From: Gammaproteobacteria bacterium
GTDB lineage: Bacteria; Pseudomonadota; Gammaproteobacteria; Burkholderiales; Nitrosomonadaceae
Length of the DNA stretch: 64,000 nucleotides
Assembly: GCA_015709635.1 (NCBI GenBank)
Contig: CP054180.1
Coordinates: 1,922,001-1,986,000, forward strand
Direction of reading: 5' to 3'
Under the pieces are notes generated by a model. That model had not been told where the DNA came from, did not search any database, and saw only the letters and a list, made by a program, of their open reading frames with translations. The position numbers were made by a program, and so were the translations under genes. Of the stretch, positions 57,300-64,000 are shown piece by piece. Position 1 is the first letter of the stretch, and each line of letters starts with the position of its first letter.

Positions 57300-57944
57300 A
57301 TGTACACAAATCTAAATCCAACAAAGGCGCTAATTTGGCGTATTGTTCATCGTGACAATCTGCCGTGGATTTTTGACAATGGACTGCATTGCGCGAACTC
57401 ATCAGTACAAGCACCTTCCTATGTAGCAATTGGGAACCAAGACCTGATTAATCGGCGTAAATACCGAGATGTACCGATTGCCCCTAATGGTACTTTGGCA
57501 GATTATGTACCATTTTACTTCACACCTTTCTCACCAATGATGTATAACATTTATACGGGTCGAGGTGAAGTGCCCAAACGTAGAAATGAAGACATATGTA
57601 TATTAGTTTCAAGTCTATATCATGTGCAATCTGCCGCATTGCAGTTTATATTCACGGATCGCCATGCATATACATATCTAGCAAGATATTTCAATAATAT
57701 TGCGCAGTTAAATGAAATAGACTGGCCATTGCTACAGGCCAGAAATTTTAAACGGAACCCTGACGATCCGGAACAAATCGAACGTTATCAAGCAGAAGCT
57801 TTAGTTTATGGGTATCTGCCTATCGGGGCATTATTGGGTATAGTTTGTTATACTAAGGACGTAAAGTTGATGCTTGATGTTGAGATACAAAACAGAGGCT
57901 TGACACTAGATATTAAAGTTATACCAGAGTGGTATTTTCAATGA
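57300..57944 (+). CDS. darT: DarT-like DNA ADP-ribosyltransferase toxin
   Basis: A 214-residue DUF4433/DarT protein. The N-terminus WRIVHRDNLPWIFDNGLHC and the segment YVPFYFTPFSPMMYNI are family signatures; the catalytic Glu lies in RYQAEALVYG (about 166). DarT uses NAD+ to ADP-ribosylate thymidine in single-stranded DNA, blocking replication. ATG at 57300. Its TGA overlaps the darG ATG. Confidence 0.93.
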   Translation: MYTNLNPTKALIWRIVHRDNLPWIFDNGLHCANSSVQAPSYVAIGNQDLINRRKYRDVPIAPNGTLADYVPFYFTPFSPMMYNIYTGRGEVPKRRNEDICILVSSLYHVQSAALQFIFTDRHAYTYLARYFNNIAQLNEIDWPLLQARNFKRNPDDPEQIERYQAEALVYGYLPIGALLGIVCYTKDVKLMLDVEIQNRGLTLDIKVIPEWYFQ

Positions 57945-59017
57945 TCAAATTCACTCAAGGTAATTTACTGGAAGCGCGTGCAGAGGCACTGGTAAATACA
58001 GTAAACACGGTTGGAGTAATGGGTAAGGGCATTGCTTTGATGTTCAAGGAACGCTTTACCGAAAACTATCGCTTATATGTTGCTGCCTGTAAAGCTGGTC
58101 GAGTTCAAATTGGCAAGATATTTGTCACTGAGGTGCATGAATTTAATGACCCGCGTTGGATTGTGAATTTCCCCACTAAACAACATTGGAGCAAACCTTC
58201 ACAATTGCCATGGATAGTAGAAGGTTTGCAAGATTTACGTCGGTTTATCATTGAAAAGCAGGTTAAGTCGATTGCTATTCCACCTTTAGGCGCGGGTAAT
58301 GGTGGCCTAGAGTGGGAAAAGGTACGCAAGCAAATCGAGACCGCCTTGGGGGATTTACCGGATATTGAAATTGTAGTATTCGAACCAACAAAGCAATACC
58401 AAAACGTAGCTAAACGCGCAGGTGTGGAAAAGTTGACACCGGCGCGCGCATTAATTGCCGAACTAGTACGTCGATACTGGGTGCTTGGCATGGAATGCAG
58501 TCTGCTAGAAGTTCAAAAATTGGCATGGTTTTTGGAGCGTTCCATAGAGCACTTTTCACCGCAAGACAATCCGCTAAATCTACAGTTTATTGCACACAAA
58601 TATGGCCCTTATGCTAACCGACTTAGCCATTTACTCAATAGTCTGGATGGTAGTTATCTGCATTGCGAAAAACGTATTAGCGACGCCAATCCACTCAATG
58701 TGATTTGGTTTGACGATGAACGCAAAACCTTGGTGCAGACATATCTTAAGACTGAAGTGAAGTCGTATGAGCCAGCACTGGAATACACAACTAAGTTGAT
58801 TGATGGATTCGAATCACCATTTGGTATGGAATTATTAGCAACCGTGGATTGGTTGCTAAACAAAGAAGGCATTCAGCCTACGGTTCAATCTGTTCGTAGA
58901 GGATTGCAGCACTGGCCAGCCGAAGGAGCAGCGGAGCGCAAAAATCGGCTGTTTGATGATCGAGCGATTAAAATTGCACTAGATCGCCTGACTCCTTTAA
59001 TCGAACATGACAAGTAG
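57941..59017 (+). CDS. darG: DarG-like macrodomain antitoxin
   Basis: A 358-residue antitoxin from the ATG at 57941 (ATGA overlap with darT). The N-terminal 150 residues are a macrodomain (QGNLLEARAEALVNTVN, GVMGKGIALMFK, PPLGAGNGGLEW) that removes ADP-ribose from DNA. The C-terminal part (HKYGPYANRLSHLLNSLDG) is the known DarG segment that binds and blocks DarT. Together they form a toxin-antitoxin and anti-phage pair. Confidence 0.94.
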   Translation: MIKFTQGNLLEARAEALVNTVNTVGVMGKGIALMFKERFTENYRLYVAACKAGRVQIGKIFVTEVHEFNDPRWIVNFPTKQHWSKPSQLPWIVEGLQDLRRFIIEKQVKSIAIPPLGAGNGGLEWEKVRKQIETALGDLPDIEIVVFEPTKQYQNVAKRAGVEKLTPARALIAELVRRYWVLGMECSLLEVQKLAWFLERSIEHFSPQDNPLNLQFIAHKYGPYANRLSHLLNSLDGSYLHCEKRISDANPLNVIWFDDERKTLVQTYLKTEVKSYEPALEYTTKLIDGFESPFGMELLATVDWLLNKEGIQPTVQSVRRGLQHWPAEGAAERKNRLFDDRAIKIALDRLTPLIEHDK

Positions 59018-59176
59018 TCCCATGCCTAAACAACTACAATGCTCAAAGTGAACTGGCTGAAAAGCATGTCTTACACACCGCAAAAGTGTCTTCCCTGTGA
59101 ATAGAAATTCTTAAATATTGCCGTTTTATTGGTTCGGTTTCTGAAGAATTCCACACAAAGACCAGGCGCACACGCA

Positions 59177-59422
59177 ATGCATAAATTATCAGATTATATC
59201 TTGTTAGCGGCGGATACCTATTTTGAAGAAACGGGAAGCAGTGAGTTGAATGCTCACTGGATTGCTGAATTCTTTCAAGACTATGGCTTGCAGGATGCGT
59301 ACCCATCACAAAGCCTGATTAATTTTGCAAACCTGGTACAGAAAGAATTGACGCGAAACGAAGAGCAATCCGCCAAAAAGACGCGCCTATACTTGGATAA
59401 AATCATCGATTCAATAAAGTGA
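59177..59422 (+). CDS. Small hypothetical protein
   Basis: An 81-residue frame from the ATG at 59177, predicted helical, without recognised motif. No good ribosome-binding site precedes it. It ends before an unremarkable stretch (59423-59664) that leads to an IS. Kept as a possible gene because codon use is even and nothing overlaps it. Confidence 0.4.
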   Translation: MHKLSDYILLAADTYFEETGSSELNAHWIAEFFQDYGLQDAYPSQSLINFANLVQKELTRNEEQSAKKTRLYLDKIIDSIK

Positions 59423-59664
59423 TCACCGTGCCATAAAGGGATTCATATCATTCCTTGAAACCATTTATTGAAGCAATTCTGTATTTTTATGCATTCAAAA
59501 TTACTCACAAAGTTACTCACTTTTTGAAAAGTACCCCCCTGTTTTTCATGTCGATTGCCTAATATTTGGGCAGTAAATTCCATGTCTCAACTGCCAAGAA
59601 TTCAAGAAAATTTTTTGACTCAGAAAATTGAATTGCCCTGTAGAATATTTCTAATCACTCCATA

Positions 59665-60527
59665 GGGCGTGTGGACAATTAAATTGTATATAGTTTCCCA
59701 GAGAATCAGATTGTGATTTACTGTTTATAAACAGTTGGAGGAGGTTATAAATGGTGAAGCGCTATGGATTACGGGACGATCAATGGCAACGGATTGAGCA
59801 CTTGTTATCGGGCCGCAAGCAAACAGTTGGTGTAACAGCCAAGGATAACAGGCTATTTGTTGAAGCTGTTTTGTACCGCTACCGTGCTGGGATACCATGG
59901 CGTGATCTGCCGGAGCGTTTTGGAGATTGGAACAACATAGCCCGCCGTCATCGCCGCTGGTCGGAAAGCGGCGTATGGGAAAGGGTTTTCACGTATTTGG
60001 CCGAAGATTCTGATAATGAGTATGCGATGATCGATAGTACAATTATCCGTGCTCATCAGCATGCTGCGGGGACAAAAGGGGGAATAGGGAAGCGGAGTGC
60101 ATTGGGCGCAGCAAAGGCGGACTGAGCACAAAAATACATGTAACCTGTGATGCTCTTGGCAACCCGACCGGTTTTCATCTTACACCGGGGCAAGCCCATG
60201 ATCTTCAAGGTGCGGATGTTTTATTGCCGGACATTCTGACGTGTATAGAATCTTTTCTGGCCGATAAAGCGTATGATGCGGCGGAACGGGTTCTTGATCT
60301 GTTAAAGAACGCCGGGGTTCGGGCCGTCATACCACCAAAGTCAAACCGTAAGGAACCACGCGAATACGATGAGGAAATGTATAAAGCACGGCATTTGATC
60401 GAGAATTTCTTTGCAAAACTCAAACAATACCGTGCCATTGCAACTCGGTACGATAAACGTGCTTCAACTTTCCTCGGCGGCATCCACCTCGCTGCAGCTA
60501 TCATTTGGCTTAATTGACCACACGCCT
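59665..60527 (+). mobile_element. IS5-family insertion sequence, 863 bp
   Basis: Inverted ends GGGCGTGTGG-(A)CAATTAA and its counterpart TTAATTG(A)CCACACGCCT enclose a transposase in two frames; both ends are flanked by TA. It differs in sequence from the IS at 37996, so it is a second type. Confidence 0.8.
59751..60517 (+). CDS. IS5-family transposase in two frames
   Basis: Frame one (59751-60125) encodes RYGLRDDQWQRIEHLL, GIPWRDLPERFG and the first catalytic Asp in AMIDSTIIRAHQHAAG. The other frame resumes SKGGLSTKIHVTCDALG and carries ADKAYDA and HLIENFFAKLKQ with Asp and Glu, ending at 60517. A run of A and G near 60071 is the usual frameshift site in this group, so the break is probably programmed. 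Confidence 0.85.
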
Positions 60528-60669
60528 TAAATCAAGATTCCAACAAGTAATCGCTACGAATCCATCATTCCCAAAATCGTTCAAGCTGGCAAGCGGCCAC
60601 CCGAGATGGATGGCCGGTGAAGTTATTGCTTGGGTTCGATCTGAATTCGAGAAGCAAACAAGATCGCGC

Positions 60670-61208
60670 TCATAATTTCTTCGCCATATCCTCGGCCGAA
60701 GTATTGAAATAAATTTGCAACTGCCTTAGATCACAATGCCCGGTAACTCTGGCCAATTCCATGATGTGCAGTTTCCCGGCTAAGCGTGTGATAGCCTCAT
60801 ACCTAGAATCGTGGAAATGTAGATCATCGATCATGGCGCGTTTCTTGGCTTTCCTAAATAGCGCGTCAACCTGATCCGTCCGTAAATTAAATACGGATTC
60901 CGTTTCCTGCCTAACCTGATCCAATATCCTGAGCGCTTCTGCAGACAACGGCACATCACGCGGGAACCCATTTTTTGTTTTTGGCAGATGCACCACTCGT
61001 TTTTAAGTGTCGATGTTTGCCCAAGTGAGAGAAACAATCTCACCGGCGTGCATCGCCGTTTCAATTGCGAATAAAAGCGCCGCACCTACTCTTGATGTCA
61101 CCGTTTCAGAATAAACGCTGCCTTTGTTGCAAATGTGCTTGATTTCCTGATACCCTTTCTTGCGACAGCGGCTTCCCAGCGCTTACCCTTTTTCCGTATC
61201 GTTGCCAT
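60670..61208 (-). pseudogene. Remnant of a tyrosine integrase next to tRNA-Leu
   Basis: From the ATG at 61208 come 30 or so integrase-like codons (ATIRKKGKRWEAAVARKGIRKS) and a stop. After a gap, the catalytic part appears in pieces: ETAMHAGEIVSLTW (catalytic Arg changed to His), a stop, then KTKNGFPRDVPLS, DDLHFHDSRYEA and a C-terminal ELARVTGHCDLRQLQIYFNTS. The middle is deleted. It is a dead integrase of an older insertion at tRNA-Leu. Confidence 0.8.
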
Positions 61209-61361
61209 TTCCGTAAAAATATCCGTAAATTTTCCGTAGATGGTACATGAAAAACAGATAGAGACAGATGAAAACGATAATTAAAGCGAGTTAAAAACCA
61301 CCCTAAACCCGCTTTAAATAAGGATAAAACTAGAAAAAGTGAAAAACAGAAAAAGTATCAG

Positions 61362-61446
61362 TGGTGCCCAGAAGAGGACTCGAACCTCCACACCCGAAGG
61401 CACATGGACCTGAACCATGCGCGTCTACCAATTCCGCCATCTGGGC
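61362..61446 (-). tRNA. tRNA-Leu (CAG)
   Basis: The minus strand gives GCCCAGA/TCTGGGC acceptor, discriminator A, encoded CCA, a long variable arm (TGCCTTCGGGTGT) and anticodon CAG in the loop TTCAGGT. Confidence 0.96.
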
Positions 61447-61504
61447 CAAGGGCAGTCGGGGTCCGGCTGCCGAAGAACGCGTAATTCTATAGGAAACCAT
61501 TGTT

Positions 61505-63730
61505 TTGTCAATTAAGAAGAATCAAAAACTGCGTAATCTGGATCCGTTTCTCAAACGCGAGAAAGAACGCTATCAACACCCATTACCAAGCCGGGAGTAT
61601 ATTCTCCAGATTTTGCAGCAGCAGGGAATCCCCCTTGCCGAACCGATGTTGCGGAAATTACTGGATATTACAAAAAAAGAAGTAGAGCTGTTCAACCGCC
61701 GTTTGACGGCGATGATGCGCGAGGGTCAGATTTTCCGCAACCGCAAAGGCGATATTTGCGTGATGGAGAAACTGGATCTGATCAAAGGCCGGATACAGGG
61801 TCATGCCGACGGATTCGGTTTTTTGCTTCCCGATGACGGCAGTCCGGATTTATTTCTGAGTGCAAAAGAAATGAATAAAGCACTACACGGTGACCGGGTC
61901 GTGGTGCGCGAAATCGGACTGGACCGGCGCGGACGCCGCGAAGCCGCCATTGTCGAAATCCTGGAACATACCAATACGCAGCTGGTGGGTCGGCTGCACA
62001 TCGATCACGGTATTTTATTCGTCGTCGCTGAAAACAAGCGCATCAGCCAGGATATTCTGATCGCCAAGGAACACTCGTTAAAAGCCAAAGCTGGCCAGAT
62101 CGTTATTGCCGAAATCATCCAGCAGCCGAATAAACAAACACAGCCGATCGGTAAGATCATCGAGATTCTGGGCGATTACACCGCGCCGGGAATGGAAATT
62201 GAAATCGCTTTACGCAAACACGATTTGCCTTACGTGTTCCCTGCCGAGGTTGAAACGCTCGCAGCAAAATTCCCCAAGAACGTCCTGAAGAAAGAATGTA
62301 AGGAACGTAAAGACATCACGCATTTGCCGCTGGTCACGATCGATGGTGAAACCGCACGCGATTTTGACGATGCCGTTTATTGCGAGAAAGACGGCGACGG
62401 ATACCGGTTATACGTGGCAATTGCGGACGTCAGTCACTATGTCAAGCCGCACGATGCGTTGGATCAGGAAGCGCTGAACCGCGGCAATTCCGTGTATTTT
62501 CCGCGCCGTGTCATTCCGATGCTGCCCGAAGCGCTGTCAAATGAATTGTGCTCGCTCAATCCCGGCAAGAACCGCTTGTGCATGGTATGCGAAATACAAT
62601 TCCAAAAAAACGGCGAAATCTTGGATTATGTTTTTTATCCCGCGGTGATGCGCTCGCACGCACGTCTGACTTACACCACGGTAGCGGCAATCCTGGAAAA
62701 ACCCAAAGGCGCCGAAGCCAAGGAAAATGCCGGGCTGCTGCCGCACTTGCAGTTGATCTACAAGCTGTTCAAGGCGCTGCTGAAAGCACGCAAAAAGCGC
62801 GGCGCCATCGATTTTGAAACCACCGAAACTCAGATGTTCTTTAACGACCAAGGAAAAATCGAAAAGATTGTACCGGTGCAGCGTACCGAAGCGCACCGTT
62901 TGATTGAAGAATGCATGCTGGCGGCGAATGTTTGCGCTGCGGATTTTCTGCAAAGAAATGGCCAGACCACGCTGTATCGCATCCACGAAAGCCCGGCCGC
63001 GGAAAAAATCGAGGCATTGCGCAATTTTCTGAAGGAATTCGGCATTCAATTGGGCGGCAAGAACAAACCGGGCGCCAAGGATTACGCGCAAACGCTGCTT
63101 AAAATTCAAGACCGGCCGGATGCGCAGCTGCTGCAAACCGTGATGCTCAGATCGCTGCAGCAAGCCATCTACAGCCCGGATCTCGCCGGCCATTTCGGAC
63201 TGGCGTACGATGCCTACACGCATTTCACGTCGCCGATCCGGCGCTATCCCGATTTGCTGGTACACCGCGCGATCAAAGCGGTATTGCAGGGCGAAACCTA
63301 CAATCCCGGCGATTGGAACGAATTGGGCCTGCGTTGCTCGATGACCGAGCGGCGCGCGGACGATGCCACACGCGATGTCGAATCCTGGCTCAAATGTTTT
63401 TATATGCAGAATAAAATCGGTGAGTGCTTTGACGGTGTCATCAGCAGCGTGACCGGATTCGGCCTGTTCGTGGCGCTGGATGGTGTGTACGTGGAAGGGC
63501 TGGTGCATATTTCCGAGCTGCCGAGCGATTATTTCCATTTCGATGCCACCAAGCACAGCTTGCTCGGCGAGCGCAGCGGCAAGCAATACCGGCTCGGTGA
63601 CCGGTTGCGCGTCAAATTGGTTCGCGTGGATCTGGAAACCAGTAAAATCGATTTTGCGTTAGCCGAGCCGGATGAGAAACCGGCTCGCGTAAAAACCAAA
63701 ACGCCCGCAAAAAAACAAGAAATCACATGA
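61505..63730 (+). CDS. rnr: Ribonuclease R
   Basis: A 741-residue 3'-5' exoribonuclease. It has an N-terminal winged helix (HPLPSREYILQILQQQGIP), two cold-shock domains, the RNB catalytic domain with TIDGETARDFDDAVY (the metal-binding Asp) near 279-293, and a C-terminal S1 domain (GVISSVTGFGLFVALDG) with a basic tail. It degrades structured RNA. The frame opens with TTG at 61505; codons MSIKKNQKL match the family start. It leads into rlmB, as in many proteobacteria. Confidence 0.96.
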   Translation: MSIKKNQKLRNLDPFLKREKERYQHPLPSREYILQILQQQGIPLAEPMLRKLLDITKKEVELFNRRLTAMMREGQIFRNRKGDICVMEKLDLIKGRIQGHADGFGFLLPDDGSPDLFLSAKEMNKALHGDRVVVREIGLDRRGRREAAIVEILEHTNTQLVGRLHIDHGILFVVAENKRISQDILIAKEHSLKAKAGQIVIAEIIQQPNKQTQPIGKIIEILGDYTAPGMEIEIALRKHDLPYVFPAEVETLAAKFPKNVLKKECKERKDITHLPLVTIDGETARDFDDAVYCEKDGDGYRLYVAIADVSHYVKPHDALDQEALNRGNSVYFPRRVIPMLPEALSNELCSLNPGKNRLCMVCEIQFQKNGEILDYVFYPAVMRSHARLTYTTVAAILEKPKGAEAKENAGLLPHLQLIYKLFKALLKARKKRGAIDFETTETQMFFNDQGKIEKIVPVQRTEAHRLIEECMLAANVCAADFLQRNGQTTLYRIHESPAAEKIEALRNFLKEFGIQLGGKNKPGAKDYAQTLLKIQDRPDAQLLQTVMLRSLQQAIYSPDLAGHFGLAYDAYTHFTSPIRRYPDLLVHRAIKAVLQGETYNPGDWNELGLRCSMTERRADDATRDVESWLKCFYMQNKIGECFDGVISSVTGFGLFVALDGVYVEGLVHISELPSDYFHFDATKHSLLGERSGKQYRLGDRLRVKLVRVDLETSKIDFALAEPDEKPARVKTKTPAKKQEIT

Positions 63731-63819
63731 GTAACTGATAAATTGCTCTAAAATACGCGCCAAAATCAATCATCCGGCAAAACCAGCCGATTATTTTCCA
63801 ATCAAGCTCAGGTTAAAAC

Positions 63820-64000
63820 GTGTCCAACACCCGCTTTATCTTCGGTTTTCATGCTGTCACCAGCCGCCTGCGGCAAAATCCGGATAGTATCAAGGAAATT
63901 CTGATCGATGCCGCGCGCAACGATCAGCGTGCGCGCAATCTCATCCAGTTGGCCGAGAGCCGGAACGTTCGCCTGATTCCATGCGAAAGTGCCAAGCTCG
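63820..64000 (+). CDS. rlmB: 23S rRNA 2'-O-methyltransferase, 5' part
   Basis: The GTG at 63820 opens a frame beginning MSNTRFIFGFHAVTSRLR, with the substrate-binding domain of SpoU methylases (EILIDAARNDQRARNL). RlmB methylates G2251 of 23S rRNA. It runs past the window end. The start is chosen by family alignment; about 90 bases separate it from rnr. Confidence 0.9.
   Translation, partial: MSNTRFIFGFHAVTSRLRQNPDSIKEILIDAARNDQRARNLIQLAESRNVRLIPCESAKL

Overview
The window looks like part of a betaproteobacterial chromosome, most probably a Nitrosomonas-like ammonia oxidiser. That assignment is an inference from the core genes (hemF, aroC, mnmA, rnr, rlmB, tRNA genes), the moderate GC content and the type of short intergenic repeats; no marker gene in the window proves it. 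About a quarter is ordinary backbone. The rest is a series of mobile elements, each tied to a tRNA gene or carrying its own integrase.

Layout. (1) From 1 to about 13475 lies the right end of an integrative element. It carries a Fic protein, a protein built of three internal repeats, a zinc metallopeptidase, two unknown cytoplasmic proteins, a tightly coupled seven-gene operon led by a VirD4/TraG-type coupling ATPase, and a large serine recombinase whose last codons run into the 3' part of an initiator tRNA gene. (2) From 13476 to 20171 is backbone: tRNA-fMet, a RIO-type kinase, a GAF/HD-GYP protein, a small TA-flanked MITE, a gltP-type carrier, hemF, aroC, tRNA-Arg and tRNA-Phe. (3) From 20172 to 23441 is a decayed island behind tRNA-Phe: a tyrosine recombinase, a frameshifted second recombinase and a truncated, frameshifted hsdM. 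(4) From 23554 to 27390 is backbone: mnmA, a Nudix gene, a hybrid histidine kinase and tRNA-Ser. (5) From 27377 to 53708 is a 26.3 kb stretch bounded by a 15-base direct repeat of the tRNA-Ser 3' end, with a P4-type integrase at its right end. It holds an ABC transporter, an SOS mutagenesis operon (umuD, a DnaQ/GIY-YIG nuclease, umuC) whose umuC is split by a group II intron, a ParDE pair with a broken toxin, a filamentous-phage-type replication gene, an IS5-type IS beside a restriction gene that has lost its methylase, an integrase coupled to a cysteine-peptidase-like protein, a complete arsenic operon (arsR-arsI-arsC-arsB-arsD-arsA) and an intact ParDE pair. (6) From 53709 to 61208 is a second island: another P4-type integrase, an XRE/ImmA-type metallopeptidase with an unknown partner, the DarT/DarG ADP-ribosylation toxin-antitoxin pair, a second IS5-type IS and an integrase remnant next to tRNA-Leu. 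(7) From 61362 on is backbone: tRNA-Leu, rnr and the start of rlmB.

How the genes act together. The ars operon would convert arsenate to arsenite (ArsC), deliver it (ArsD) to the ArsA ATPase and pump it out through ArsB, with ArsI cleaving organoarsenicals. The umu operon would be expressed under SOS control, but a functional UmuC needs the group II intron to be spliced out. The 6927-11330 operon encodes a coupling ATPase, two membrane proteins, a secreted von Willebrand-type protein and small soluble proteins, which together suggest a transfer or secretion apparatus that I cannot match to a named system.

Several genes are broken by one- or two-base indels, one of them in a homopolymer run. 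These may be true decay or read errors.
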